From Silanimonas lenta DSM 16282 (GTDB taxonomy: Bacteria; Pseudomonadota; Gammaproteobacteria; Xanthomonadales; Xanthomonadaceae), in NCBI RefSeq assembly GCF_000429065.1, contig NZ_AUBD01000010.1, forward strand, positions 1 through 64,000: DNA of 64,000 bases, written 5' to 3'. This document shows positions 9,613-19,285 of this stretch, piece by piece. Numbering within the stretch: position 1 is the first letter of the stretch; every line of letters starts with the position of its first letter. The translations under genes and the position numbers were made by a program. The notes under the pieces are model-generated. The model was given only the letters and a program-made list of their open reading frames with translations, was not told the DNA's origin and did not search any database.

Positions 9613-11694
9613 TCAGACGGCATGGCGGCGGGTCTCGTCATGGGCCGGCGCAGTGCCGGGGGCGAGGAAGGCCAGCACCTCGGCCAGCTCGCGGGTGCGG
9701 GTGAGCGGCGGCAGGCTGGCGAGGAAGACCCGGCCGTAGGGCTTGCCAAGCAGTCGCGGGTCGCAGAGCACCAGCACGCCGCGGTCGTCGTGGCGGCGGA
9801 TCAGCCGGCCCACGCCCTGCTTGAGGGCGATGGCGGCGGCCGGCACCTGCTCGGCGAGGAAAGGGTTGCCGCCGCGGCGGCGCACCGCCTCCAGCCGCGC
9901 CTCCAGCACCGGATCGTCGGGAGCGGCGAAGGGCAGCTTGTCGATGACCACCACGCTCAGGGCCTCGCCGGCCACGTCCACGCCCTCCCAGAAGCTGGCG
10001 GCGCCCAGCAGCACGCCATTGCCGCTGGCGCGGAACTGCTCGAGCAGGGCGGCGCGCGGCGCCGTGCCCTGCACGAACAGCGGCCAGGGCCCGCCCTCGA
10101 GCAGGGTGGCGGCCTCGCGCAGGGCACGGTGCGAGGTGAAGAGCAGGAAGGCGCGGCCCTTCGAGGCCTCCAGCACCGGGCGCACGGCCTCGACCACGCG
10201 GGCGGTGTAGTCGCGGGCCGCCGGTTCCGGCAGGCCCTTCGGCAGGTAGGCGAGCGCCTGCCGCGGCCAGTCGAAGGGGCTTTCCTCGAGCAGCAGGCGC
10301 GGGGCGTCGAGGCCCAGTTTCCAGGCGATGTGGCGCAGATCGCCGCCCACGGCGAGGGTGGCCGAGGTGAAGATCCAGGCCGCACGGCTCTGCTCGCGGT
10401 AGCGGCGCAACGGCCCGGCCACGTCGAGCGGCGTCACCGAGAGGGCGAAGCCGCGCTGGGTCAGCTCGAACCAGCGCACCTCGCCCTGCGTCTCGCCCGC
10501 CACCGGGGCCGGCGTCTCATCGCCGTCGTCTTCCCCGGCCAGGGCACCGGGGGAATCCGCCCCGCCCTCGAACAGGCCGGGCGCGCCCTCGCCCCAGTGC
10601 CGCAGGCGCTGCTGGAACAGCTCCAGCCGGGCCAGGGCGGCGGCGAACTCGGGCGCCGCCTCCTTCACCGGCAAGAGCGCCCCGGCCAGCACTGCCATCG
10701 CTTCGGCGAGGCCGCGCAGCCTAGCCGGCATCTCCGGGTGGTGGGCGAGCAGCAGGGTCTGCGCCCCGCGCTGCGGCAGGCCCTCGCAGTCGGCCCTGAG
10801 CTGCTTGATCGCGAGCTCCAGCGCCCGCACCGGCGGCGAGAGCGCGGCCAGGCTGCCGGCCAGCTTGGCGCAGGCGCCGATCACGTCGCGGCCGAGATCG
10901 ACCAGCATGCGCGCCGAAAGACTCTCGCCGAAGAACTGCGAGGCGAGGTCGGGCAGCTGGTGGGCCTCGTCGAGCACGAAGGCCGAGGCCCCGGGCAGGA
11001 TCTCGCCGAAGCCCTCCTCCTTGATGGCGAGGTCGGCCAGCAGCAGGTGGTGGTTCACCACCACGAGATCGGCGGCCTGCGCCTCGGCGCGGGCGCGCAC
11101 CACGTGGCAGTCCTGCCAGAACGGGCAGTCGCTGCCGAGGCAGTTCTCGGCGGTGGAGGTGACGAGGCCGCGCACGGGCGAGTCCTCGGGCAGCCCCTCC
11201 ACCTCGGCAAGATCGCCGCGGCGGGTGCGCCGGCTCCAGGCCACGATGCGCTCGAACAGCGCGATCTGATCGCGGTCGCTGAACACCGGGCTGCCCTGCG
11301 CCAGCGCGAGGCGGTGCAGGCAGAGGTAGTTCGCCCGCCCCTTGAGCAGGGCGGTGCGCAGGCCGAGGCCCAGGGCCTGCCGCACGAGGGGCAGGTCGCG
11401 GTGGTAGAGCTGGTCCTGCAGGGCCTTGGTGCCGGTGGAGACGATCACTCGCTGGCCGGAGAGCAGGGCCGGCACGAGATAGGCGAAGGTCTTGCCGGTG
11501 CCGGTGCCGGCCTCGGCCACCAGCGCGGCGCGGTCGGCCATGGCCTCGGCGATGGCCACGCCGAGCCGCTGCTGGGCCGGACGCGGCACGAATCCGGGCA
11601 GGCTGCCGGCAAGCGCGCCGCCGGCATCGAGGGCACGGGCGGTGAGCGCCGGCAGGGCCCGTGCCGGGCCGCCGCTGGCGGTCTCCCGGTTCAC
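9613..11694 (-). CDS. yoaA: YoaA/DinG-family ATP-dependent DNA helicase
   Basis: This is an XPD-like superfamily 2 helicase with an iron-sulfur cluster, implicated in repair of stalled forks. It is about 693 residues long. Walker A is AEAGTGTGKT and the DEAH box is VLDEAHQLPD. The four cluster cysteines are visible in NYLCLHRL and NCLGSDCPFWQDC. Motif VI is QGVGRLIRRHDDRG. The sequence matches YoaA more closely than DinG. I place the start at GTG 11694, overlapping the stop of the upstream lipoprotein gene. The open frame continues upstream only as a shadow of that gene. Confidence 0.92.
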   Translation of the reverse strand: MNRETASGGPARALPALTARALDAGGALAGSLPGFVPRPAQQRLGVAIAEAMADRAALVAEAGTGTGKTFAYLVPALLSGQRVIVSTGTKALQDQLYHRDLPLVRQALGLGLRTALLKGRANYLCLHRLALAQGSPVFSDRDQIALFERIVAWSRRTRRGDLAEVEGLPEDSPVRGLVTSTAENCLGSDCPFWQDCHVVRARAEAQAADLVVVNHHLLLADLAIKEEGFGEILPGASAFVLDEAHQLPDLASQFFGESLSARMLVDLGRDVIGACAKLAGSLAALSPPVRALELAIKQLRADCEGLPQRGAQTLLLAHHPEMPARLRGLAEAMAVLAGALLPVKEAAPEFAAALARLELFQQRLRHWGEGAPGLFEGGADSPGALAGEDDGDETPAPVAGETQGEVRWFELTQRGFALSVTPLDVAGPLRRYREQSRAAWIFTSATLAVGGDLRHIAWKLGLDAPRLLLEESPFDWPRQALAYLPKGLPEPAARDYTARVVEAVRPVLEASKGRAFLLFTSHRALREAATLLEGGPWPLFVQGTAPRAALLEQFRASGNGVLLGAASFWEGVDVAGEALSVVVIDKLPFAAPDDPVLEARLEAVRRRGGNPFLAEQVPAAAIALKQGVGRLIRRHDDRGVLVLCDPRLLGKPYGRVFLASLPPLTRTRELAEVLAFLAPGTAPAHDETRRHAV

Positions 11695-12200
11695 ATCCGC
11701 ACCGGCGGGGCGATGGTGCAGGCTTCGCCCATGGCGCGGGCCGAGGCGGCATTCTCGGCCTCGCCCCAGCCCTCGCGCAGATAGGCGAGCAGAGTCCAGT
11801 TGCGGCGGCACAGCGGTCCTGAGCGCGGGCCGCGCTGGGCGCTCTCCTGCGCCGAGGCCGCGGCTTCCTCGCGCCGTCCGAGCATCAGCAGCAGTTCGGC
11901 CCGCCACTGCAGCAGGTCCGGATCGCCGGGCGAGAGCGCGAGGGCGTGGGCGATATCGGCCTCGGCCTCGGCGAAGCGGCCCCCGGCCTCGGCGCGTGCG
12001 GCGCGTTCGCGCAGATCGGCCACCTGCGGATCGACCAGCGGCGCCACCACCAGTTCCACTCCGTCGCGCCCAGCCTCGCGCACCGCCGCGAGGATCTCGG
12101 CGGCACTGGGCGGCGGCGGTCCGGCCGGCGGCACCGGCGCCGGCACGGTGGCACATCCGGCCAGCAGCAGGGCCGGGGCGAGGAAGCGGAGAACGCTCAT
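11691..12200 (-). CDS. TPR-like lipoprotein of unknown function
   Basis: This is a 169-residue predicted lipoprotein. The signal peptide MSVLRFLAPALLLAGC ends in a good lipobox (LLAGC), followed by a Pro-rich linker. About two TPR-like helical hairpins follow (RFAEAEADIAHALALSPGDPDLL and the next repeat). Its start overlaps the mrcB stop in an ATGA arrangement, and yoaA begins within its stop codon. Translational coupling to mrcB suggests an envelope role, possibly as an outer-membrane partner of the penicillin-binding protein in the manner of LpoB. That function is inference only, and I see no LpoB-like domain. Confidence 0.8.
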   Translation of the reverse strand: MSVLRFLAPALLLAGCATVPAPVPPAGPPPPSAAEILAAVREAGRDGVELVVAPLVDPQVADLRERAARAEAGGRFAEAEADIAHALALSPGDPDLLQWRAELLLMLGRREEAAASAQESAQRGPRSGPLCRRNWTLLAYLREGWGEAENAASARAMGEACTIAPPVRM

Positions 12201-14467
12201 TCGCGGGTCGATCCGAAACCGAAGAAATCGAGCAGGCTGCGGCGCGTGCAGCTCAGGTGCTCGGCCGGCAGGTAGCCGGCGACGAAAGGATAGCGCCGGG
12301 CGCCCGGACATTCCGCCTCGGTGGTGGCGAACTCGCCCTGGGCCACATAGGTCCATTCGATGCCCTCCTCGCCGGGAACGAGGGGCTGGCTCGGCAGGCC
12401 GGAAAACAGGCTGGACCAGACCCGCATGGCGCCGGTGGCGCCGTAAAGGCCGGTGGCCTCGTTCTGGTCGTTGCCCACCCAGGCCACGGCGAGATGGCGG
12501 CCGGTGTAGCCGGCGAACCAGCTGTCGCGGCCATCGTTGCTGGTGCCGGTCTTGCCGGCGGCCGCCAGCCCGGCGGTGGGGCCGGAGGCCAGGGCCCGCG
12601 CGGTGCCGCGCTTCGCCGCATCCTGCAGGGCGAGGGTGACGAGGCGGGCGGCGATGGCATCGCCGGGCTGGGCCTCGTCCTTGCGGCCGTCGTAGCGCGC
12701 CAGCGGCCGGCCTTCGGGATCGAGCACGCCGCGCACCGCGCGCAGGGGCTGGATGCGCCCGCCGGAGGCGAGGAACTGGTAGAGCTGGGCCACTGCCAGC
12801 GGCGGCAGGTCCACGCTGCCGAGGATCAGCGAGGGGTTCGGCTCGGCCCGCACCTCGGCCAGGGCCCGCAGCAGGGCGGCGAGACGTCCGGGGCCCACGT
12901 CCATGCCCAGGCGCACCGTGGCCTGGTTGTAGCTGAAGGAGAGCGCATCCATCAGCGGCAGCACGCCATGGCTCTGGCCGTCGGCGTTCTGCGGCGCCCA
13001 GAGCTTGCCGTCGGCCAGGCGCACCTGCACCGGGCCATCGTCCACCGGCGAGGCCAGCGACCAGCGCCCGGGCTGGGCCAGGGCGAGCAGGTAGACCATG
13101 GGCTTCAGCAGCGAGCCCACCGGGCGGCGGGCATCGAGGGCGCGGTTGAAGGCCGGCTGAGACGGATCGCGGTCACCCACGATCGCCAGCACGTCGCCAT
13201 TGCGGGCGTCGGTGAGCACCAGGGCGGCCTGCAGCGGCGGCCGGCCGGGACGCTCCAGCCCGGCCAGAGTGGTGGTGACGGCCCGCTCGGCCTGGCGCTG
13301 GGCCGAGGGCGCCAGCGTGGTGTGCACCACCAGCCCGGCGCCGGTGAGGGCGTCGGCGGGATAGTCGCGGGCCAGCTGGCGGCGTGCCAGCTCGAGGAAG
13401 GCCGGGTAGCGGTTGCGGGCCAGGCCGGGGCGGGCCAGCACGCCGAGCGGCTGGGCGCGGGCGGCATCCCGCTCGGCGGGGGTGAGCAGGCCGGTCTCGG
13501 CGAACACCCCGAGCACGAGATCACGGCGGGCCTTCGCCCGCTCCGGGAAGCGCCGCGGGTCGTACAGGGACGGCCCCTGGATCATGCCGATGAGCAGGGC
13601 GATCTCGTGCGGGCGCAGGCGCGACACCTCGCGGCCGAACCAGAAGCGCGAGGCCGCGGCCACGCCGTGGATGGCCTGCCCGCCCTGCTGCCCGAGGTAG
13701 ACCTGGTTGAGGTAGGTCTCGAGGATGCGCCGCTTGTCGAAGCGGGCCTCGATGATGAGGGCGTAGGCCGCCTCCTTCGCCTTGCGCGAGGCGGTCTTGG
13801 CATTGCTGAGGAACAGGCTGCGCACCAGCTGCTGCGTCAGGGTGCTGCCGCCCTGCTCCAGTTCGCCCTCGCGCACGTTCACCAGCATCGCCCGCAGCAC
13901 GCCCCAGGGGTCGATGCCGATGTGGTGCTTGAAGTTGCGGTCTTCCACCGCCTGCAGGCCGGCCACCAGCAGCACCGGCGCGTCCTCGAGGCGGATCAGC
14001 TCGCGCTCCTCCTGCTTGGCGCCGTACAGGGTGGCGATCCTGGCCGGGTCGAGCATGAAGCCGGGGCCACCGCCGTCCAGGCGCTTCACGCTGGCCACCC
14101 GGCCGCCAGCCAGCAGCACCTCGGCCCGGGCCGGGTCCACCGGCCCATCGACATCACGGAAACCACGGGTGGCGATCAGGAAGCGCCCCCCCTCGCGGCG
14201 ATAGGTGCCGGGCACCACGCCATCACCCTCGGCGAAGGCCGCCGCTTCCAGTTCCTGCAGCAGGGCCTCGGCGGTGAGCGGCTCGCCCACCGCCAGCACC
14301 AGCGGCCGGGCGAAGACCCGGGTGGGGATCTGCCAGTCCAGCGCGGCGAACTCGGCCCGCACCTCGCGGTCGAGCACCAGCATCACCGGCACGCCAAAGC
14401 CCAGGGCCACGGCGAGGAGGAAGCCCCCCGCCCACAGGCCGAGCCGCCAGGGCCGCCTCATCGCCAT
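12197..14467 (-). CDS. mrcB: Penicillin-binding protein 1B, bifunctional peptidoglycan synthase
   Basis: This class A PBP carries glycosyltransferase and transpeptidase activities and builds septal and lateral wall. It is about 756 residues. A membrane anchor at residues 8-30 is followed by a UB2H-like region and the glycosyltransferase domain (EDRNFKHHIG, GGSTLTQQL, KEAAYALIIEARF). The transpeptidase motifs are SLLK (in PVGSLLKP), SYN (in SFSYNQATV) and KTGT. A strong GGAGGTGA Shine-Dalgarno sits directly upstream of ATG 14467 and ten bases before ATG 14461, so either may be used. The gene heads a minus-strand group with the lipoprotein, yoaA and tsaB. Confidence 0.94.
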   Translation of the reverse strand: MAMRRPWRLGLWAGGFLLAVALGFGVPVMLVLDREVRAEFAALDWQIPTRVFARPLVLAVGEPLTAEALLQELEAAAFAEGDGVVPGTYRREGGRFLIATRGFRDVDGPVDPARAEVLLAGGRVASVKRLDGGGPGFMLDPARIATLYGAKQEERELIRLEDAPVLLVAGLQAVEDRNFKHHIGIDPWGVLRAMLVNVREGELEQGGSTLTQQLVRSLFLSNAKTASRKAKEAAYALIIEARFDKRRILETYLNQVYLGQQGGQAIHGVAAASRFWFGREVSRLRPHEIALLIGMIQGPSLYDPRRFPERAKARRDLVLGVFAETGLLTPAERDAARAQPLGVLARPGLARNRYPAFLELARRQLARDYPADALTGAGLVVHTTLAPSAQRQAERAVTTTLAGLERPGRPPLQAALVLTDARNGDVLAIVGDRDPSQPAFNRALDARRPVGSLLKPMVYLLALAQPGRWSLASPVDDGPVQVRLADGKLWAPQNADGQSHGVLPLMDALSFSYNQATVRLGMDVGPGRLAALLRALAEVRAEPNPSLILGSVDLPPLAVAQLYQFLASGGRIQPLRAVRGVLDPEGRPLARYDGRKDEAQPGDAIAARLVTLALQDAAKRGTARALASGPTAGLAAAGKTGTSNDGRDSWFAGYTGRHLAVAWVGNDQNEATGLYGATGAMRVWSSLFSGLPSQPLVPGEEGIEWTYVAQGEFATTEAECPGARRYPFVAGYLPAEHLSCTRRSLLDFFGFGSTRE

Positions 14468-14596
14468 GTCACCTCCGGAGTGCCGTCCGCCGGATGGCGG
14501 GAGCACGATTCCAGCAGACACCGGGGGCAGGGCCGGGGCAGAACCGGGAAGGCCGCAGGCACGGGGGGCGGGCGGAAATGCAAGGCGGAACCAAGG

Positions 14597-14602
14597 GATA
14601 AT
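14597..14602 (+). promoter_or_regulatory. Possible -10 box for the glycosyltransferase gene
   Basis: GATAAT (five of six consensus bases) lies 40 bp upstream of the proposed TTG start in the 174-bp divergent gap with mrcB. No convincing -35 hexamer is found 16-18 bp further upstream, so this is weak support for a promoter. Confidence 0.3.
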
Positions 14603-14641
14603 GCGCTCCGCGCAGTCTAGCGCAGCCCGGATTCCTCCCCC

Positions 14642-17600
14642 TTGAACACCGCGACGCTGCCCCCGCACCGCGACGGCGACCTCTCCCTCCACGCCAGCGA
14701 CCCTGCCCTGCCCTGGTCCACCCGCCTGCGCGCCGCCCTGGCCGCCGATGCCGGCGAGCGGCTCCTGCTGGTGGCCCCCGGCCTGGTGCCGGATGCAGGC
14801 AGCCTCCATCTGCTGCACGAGGCCCTGTCCGGGCTGCCGGGGCTCGATGCGCTCAGCCCGGCCGATGCCGCCGAAGTGCGCGCCAGCTGGGCGCTCGCGG
14901 CCGACGAGGAGGCCGCGGCCTTTGCCTGGAGCTTCGCCCCGCACCAGGCCCTGGCGGGCCCGCTCGACCCGCGCTGCGCCCTGTGGCGGCGCAGCGCCGC
15001 CGAACGCCTGCTGCGCGAAGGCCCGCAGGCACGGCTTGCCAGCGCCCGCCTGCCCCATCTCGCCCTCGAACTCGGCCCGCCCCTGCCCGGCCTGTCCCCG
15101 CTGCTGCGCCGGGGCTGGTGCCCGGGCGGGCGGGCGCGCCGCCGCCCCCGGCCCACCCTTGCCGGCCGCGACGGCCGGCCGGTGGTGCTGCACGTGCTGC
15201 ACGACTGGGGCGGAGGTGTCGAGCGCTTCGTCCGCGACCAGATGCGCCACGATGGCAGCGCCACCCACATCGCCCTGCTCAGCCGGGGCCGCGAAGGCCG
15301 GGCCTTCGGCGAATCCCTGGCCCTGCACGCCGATCTCGACGCGCCGCCGCTCCGGGTCTGGGCCTGCGAGCCGGCTGTGGGCGACATGGCCGACCGCCAT
15401 CCCGGGGTGGCTGCCGCCCTCGCCGAGACCCTGGCGGACTTCGGCGTCTGCGCCCTGCGCGTCTCCTCGCTGATCGGCAGCAGCCTCGACGTGCTGCGCA
15501 CCGGGCTGCCCACCGCCTTCGTGCTGCACGACGCCTTCCCCTTCTGGCCCCTGCTCGACGACGAGACGCCGCAGCCGGCATTCGACCCGGACCGGCTGCG
15601 CGCCGGCCTTGCCGCCCCGGGCAGCCGCTTCCGCGAGCAGGACCCCGAGGTCTGGCGGGCCTGGAGCGCGGCCGCGATCGCGGCGCTGGGGGCGCCCGGC
15701 ATCAGCCTGGTGGCGCCCTCTCAGGCGGCCGTTGCGCGCCTGGAAGCCCTGCTGCCCGCGGCCCTGCGCCAGCGCATCCGGGTGCTGCCGCATGGGCTCG
15801 CCCTGCCCGCAACGCCCCGACCGACCGACCGCCGCCCCGGCCCGCTGCGGGTGCTGGTGCCCGGCCGGCTGGCCGGAGGCAAGGGCGAACGCCTGCTCGA
15901 GGCCCTGCTGCCGCTCGCCCCGCCGGGCATCGCCTGGTACTTCGCTGGCGGCGGAGAGCGGGCCGGACGTTTCGCCGCCCAAACCGGCGGGCGGGCCCTG
16001 GCCGACTACACGGCCAGCGAACTGCCGGCCCTGGTGGCGGCCTTCGACCCCGATCTTGCCCTGCTGCCCTCCCTACTGCCCGAAACCTTCGGCTACGTGC
16101 TCTCGGAAATGCAGGCCCTGGGCGTGCCAGTGCTGGCCGCGGCCGTGGGGGCCTATGCCGAACGCCTCGCCGGCGCCCCAGAGGGCCTGCGGCCCCTGCC
16201 CCCCAACGCCGAAGCCTTCGCCGCGACGCTGGCCCACTGGGCGGGCCGGCCCGAAGCCCTGCCGCGCAGGCCCCCGCCCCCGCCCGGGCTGGCCGACAGC
16301 CTCGCGGCCTGGCAGCAGCTGCAGCCCCTGGCACCGCCCCGGCCGCGTGCCCGGGCGGAAGATCCCGTCGCCCTGCTGCAACACGAGCAGGGCATGCTGA
16401 TCGGTCTTGCCGGCGATCTTGCGCAGGAGCGCGACGAGGCCTACCGCGCCTACGACCGGGACACCGCCGATCTCATCCAGCAACGCGACATCGCCGTCAC
16501 CCAGACCCAGACCCTGATGCAGGACCTGACCCAGGCGCGCGAGCAGGCCGGACGGCTCGACGCAGCGCTCGAAGAAACCCGCCGCCGTGTCCTTGCCATC
16601 GAACAGGAGACCGAACATGCGCGTCAGGCGTTCGAGCAGCAGATCAGTGGCCTCAGGGCCGAGGCCGGGCTTGCTCAGGCCGAAGCCGAGCGGGCAAGGA
16701 CCGAGGCCCGGCAGCTGGCCGAGGAACGCGACCGCGCCTATGCCTTCTACGAGCGCGACACCGCCGACCTGATCCGCCAACGCGACATCGCCGTCACCCA
16801 GACCCAGACCCTGATGCAGGACCTGACCCAGGCGCGCGAGCAGGCCGGACGGCTCGACGCAGCGCTCGAAGAAACCCGCCGCCGTGTCCTTGCCATCGAA
16901 CAGGAGACCGAACATGCGCGTCAGGCGTTCGAGCAGCAGATCAGTGGCCTCAGGGCCGAGGCCGGGCTTGCGCAGGCCGAAGCCGAGCGGGCAAGGACCG
17001 AGGCCCGGCAGCTGGCCGAGGAACGCGACCGCGCCTATGCCTTCTACGAGCGCGACACCGCCGACCTGATCCGCCAGCGCGACGTGGCCCTCGCCCAGCG
17101 CGACGCCGCCCAGGCCGAACTGGCGCGCCTGCAGGCCATCGTCGCCCACCCCTGGGTGCGCTGGCCCCGGCAGCTGCGGCGGCGACTGGCCGATGCCCTC
17201 CTGGTGCTGCGCTACCACCTGCTGCATGGCCTCGACCTCGGCCGGCGCGGCCTGCGCAGCCTGCGCCAGCGCGGCCTGGCCGCCACCCTGGCGGCGGCCA
17301 GGCGGCGCTTCCTCGGCGGCCCGGCCGCCGCGCCGGAAGACGCCGCTCCCGTGGCCGAGGCCCCGCTGTGCTTCCCGCATGCGGCAGGCCCCCTGCGCGC
17401 CAGCATCGTCATCCCGGTACACGGCAAGCTCGATTTCACCCTGGCCTGCCTGCGCAGCCTGATCGCGGCCGGCCTCGGGGACGAGGCCGAGGTGATCGTC
17501 GTCGATGACGCCTCGCCCGATGCCAGCGGCGAGGTGCTGCCGCGCATCCCCGGCCTGCGCTACCACCGCAACCGCGAGAACCTCGGCTTCGTCGGCAGCT

Positions 17601-19285
17601 GCAATGCCGGCGCGGCGCTGGCGCGTGGCGACTACCTCGTCTTCCTCAACAACGACACCACGGTGCGGCCGGGCTGGCTCACGGCCCTGCTCGCCACCTT
17701 CGAGCAGCACCCCGACACCGGGCTTGCCGGCGCCCTGCTGGTCTATCCGGACGGCCGGCTGCAGGAGTCCGGCGGCATCGTGTTCTCTGATGGCTCGGGC
17801 TGGAACTACGGCCGCTTCGAGGATCCGCAGCACCCGGCCTACACCTTCGTCCGCGAGGCCGATTACTGCTCGGGCGCGGCCATCGCCCTGCCGCGCGCCC
17901 TGTTCGAGGGCCTGGGCGGCTTCGACGAGCGCTACGCCCCGGCCTACTACGAGGACACCGACCTCGCCATGAAGGTGCGCGAGGCCGGGCTGAAGGTGCG
18001 GGTGCAGCCCGCCGCGGTGGTGGTGCACCACGAGGGCGTGACCGCCGGCACCGATACCGCGAGCGGGGTGAAGGCCTACCAGGTGCGCAACCAGCAGCGC
18101 TTCCTCGAGCGCTGGCGCGAGGTGCTGCAGCGCCGCCACCCCTCGCCCACCCAGGCGCCGCACTATGCCGCCCAGCACCGGGCCCGGGCCCGGGTGCTGG
18201 TGATCGACGCCACCACGCCCATGCCCGACCGCGACTCCGGCTCGGTGCGGCTGTTCGAGCTGCTGCGCCTGCTGGTGGAGGAGGGCTGCGCGGTCAGCTT
18301 CTTCCCGGAGAACGGCCTCGACGACGGCCCTTACACCCAGGCCCTGCGCGGGCTCGGGGTGGAGGCCTGGACCCAGCCCTGGCTCGGCTCGGTGCCGGAC
18401 TGGCTGGCGAAGCACGGCGCCCGCTTCCAGCTCATCATCGTCAGCCGGCACTACGTGCTCTCGCCGCTGCTGCCGCTGCTGCGACGCCATGCGCCACAGG
18501 CACGGATCGTCTTCGACACCGTGGATCTGCACCACCTGCGCGAGCTGCGCGAGGCCGAGGAACGCCGCGACCCTGTGCTCAAACGCCATGCCGAGCGCAC
18601 CCGCGAGGCCGAGCTGGCGCTGATGCGGAGCGTGGACCGCACCTGGGTGGTGAGCCCGGTGGAGCAGGCCCTGCTGGCCAAGGAGCTGCCGCAGGCCCGG
18701 GTGGACGTGGTGTCGAACATCCACCGCGTGCGCGGCCGCGGCCCCGGCATGGCGGCGCGCTCCGGCCTGCTCTTCGTCGGTGGCTACCGGCATCCGCCGA
18801 ACGTCGATGCGGCGCTGTGGCTGGCCTGCGAGATCCTGCCGCGGCTGCGCGCCGTACGGCCGGACATCCACCTCAGCCTGGTCGGCAGCGAGGCCCCGCC
18901 CGAAGTGCTGGCGCTCGGCGAGCGCGACGGCATCCGCGTGCACGGCCACGTGCCCGATCTCGTGCCGCTGCTCGATGCCCACCGCTTCTCGGTGGCCCCG
19001 CTGCGCTACGGCGCCGGGGTGAAGGGCAAGGTGAACCAGGCCCTGGCCCATGGCCTGCCGGTGGTGGCCACGTCCTGCGCGGTGGAGGGCATGGGCCTCT
19101 CCCATGGCGTGGACGTGCTGGTGGCCGACGATGCCGAGTCCTTCGCCGCCACCCTGCTCGCCGCCTACGAGGACGAGCCGCTGTGGGAGCGGCTGGTGGC
19201 CGGAGGGCTTGCCAATACCGAACGCGAGTTCTCGCCCGAGCGGGCGCGCCAGACCCTGCGGGCGATCTTCAGCGAGCTGCGCTGA
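14642..19285 (+). CDS. Three-domain glycosyltransferase (GT4 - coiled coil - GT2 - GT4)
   Basis: This is a 1,547-residue polymerase-like sugar transferase, probably acting on a surface polysaccharide at the inner membrane. An N-terminal GT4-like unit spans about 180-560 (VLHVLHDWGGGVERFVRDQ). A coiled-coil region at about 585-840 contains two near-identical 99-residue units. A GT2 (GT-A fold) domain at about 920-1165 has VDDASPDAS, NNDTTVRPGW and YEDTDLAMKV. A C-terminal GT4 unit spans about 1180-1545 (LLFVGGYRHPPNVDAALW, GAGVKGKVNQALAHGLPVV). I see no membrane segment. The start is TTG 14642, since an in-frame stop lies eight codons upstream and no ATG or GTG is nearer. No Shine-Dalgarno is visible, so the start is uncertain. 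The acceptor is unknown. Confidence 0.85.
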   Translation: MNTATLPPHRDGDLSLHASDPALPWSTRLRAALAADAGERLLLVAPGLVPDAGSLHLLHEALSGLPGLDALSPADAAEVRASWALAADEEAAAFAWSFAPHQALAGPLDPRCALWRRSAAERLLREGPQARLASARLPHLALELGPPLPGLSPLLRRGWCPGGRARRRPRPTLAGRDGRPVVLHVLHDWGGGVERFVRDQMRHDGSATHIALLSRGREGRAFGESLALHADLDAPPLRVWACEPAVGDMADRHPGVAAALAETLADFGVCALRVSSLIGSSLDVLRTGLPTAFVLHDAFPFWPLLDDETPQPAFDPDRLRAGLAAPGSRFREQDPEVWRAWSAAAIAALGAPGISLVAPSQAAVARLEALLPAALRQRIRVLPHGLALPATPRPTDRRPGPLRVLVPGRLAGGKGERLLEALLPLAPPGIAWYFAGGGERAGRFAAQTGGRALADYTASELPALVAAFDPDLALLPSLLPETFGYVLSEMQALGVPVLAAAVGAYAERLAGAPEGLRPLPPNAEAFAATLAHWAGRPEALPRRPPPPPGLADSLAAWQQLQPLAPPRPRARAEDPVALLQHEQGMLIGLAGDLAQERDEAYRAYDRDTADLIQQRDIAVTQTQTLMQDLTQAREQAGRLDAALEETRRRVLAIEQETEHARQAFEQQISGLRAEAGLAQAEAERARTEARQLAEERDRAYAFYERDTADLIRQRDIAVTQTQTLMQDLTQAREQAGRLDAALEETRRRVLAIEQETEHARQAFEQQISGLRAEAGLAQAEAERARTEARQLAEERDRAYAFYERDTADLIRQRDVALAQRDAAQAELARLQAIVAHPWVRWPRQLRRRLADALLVLRYHLLHGLDLGRRGLRSLRQRGLAATLAAARRRFLGGPAAAPEDAAPVAEAPLCFPHAAGPLRASIVIPVHGKLDFTLACLRSLIAAGLGDEAEVIVVDDASPDASGEVLPRIPGLRYHRNRENLGFVGSCNAGAALARGDYLVFLNNDTTVRPGWLTALLATFEQHPDTGLAGALLVYPDGRLQESGGIVFSDGSGWNYGRFEDPQHPAYTFVREADYCSGAAIALPRALFEGLGGFDERYAPAYYEDTDLAMKVREAGLKVRVQPAAVVVHHEGVTAGTDTASGVKAYQVRNQQRFLERWREVLQRRHPSPTQAPHYAAQHRARARVLVIDATTPMPDRDSGSVRLFELLRLLVEEGCAVSFFPENGLDDGPYTQALRGLGVEAWTQPWLGSVPDWLAKHGARFQLIIVSRHYVLSPLLPLLRRHAPQARIVFDTVDLHHLRELREAEERRDPVLKRHAERTREAELALMRSVDRTWVVSPVEQALLAKELPQARVDVVSNIHRVRGRGPGMAARSGLLFVGGYRHPPNVDAALWLACEILPRLRAVRPDIHLSLVGSEAPPEVLALGERDGIRVHGHVPDLVPLLDAHRFSVAPLRYGAGVKGKVNQALAHGLPVVATSCAVEGMGLSHGVDVLVADDAESFAATLLAAYEDEPLWERLVAGGLANTEREFSPERARQTLRAIFSELR
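16481..17074 (+). repeat. Tandem 297-bp duplication inside the glycosyltransferase coiled coil
   Basis: Positions 16481-16777 and 16778-17074 are identical except for one silent change (T at 16675, G at 16972, both Ala codons). A shorter diverged remnant of the unit precedes the first copy (about 16423-16480), and another begins after the second (17075). Each unit adds 99 residues (613-711 and 712-810 counted from the residue after the start) of Glu/Arg/Gln-rich helix. The near-identity points to a recent duplication that lengthens the spacer between the GT4 and GT2 domains. Confidence 0.95.

Noticed and set aside
9603-9749. Longer N-terminus for tsaB
   Set aside because: The extension reads a Pro/Ser-rich shadow of yoaA; the conserved protein begins about eight residues after MPAPSG.
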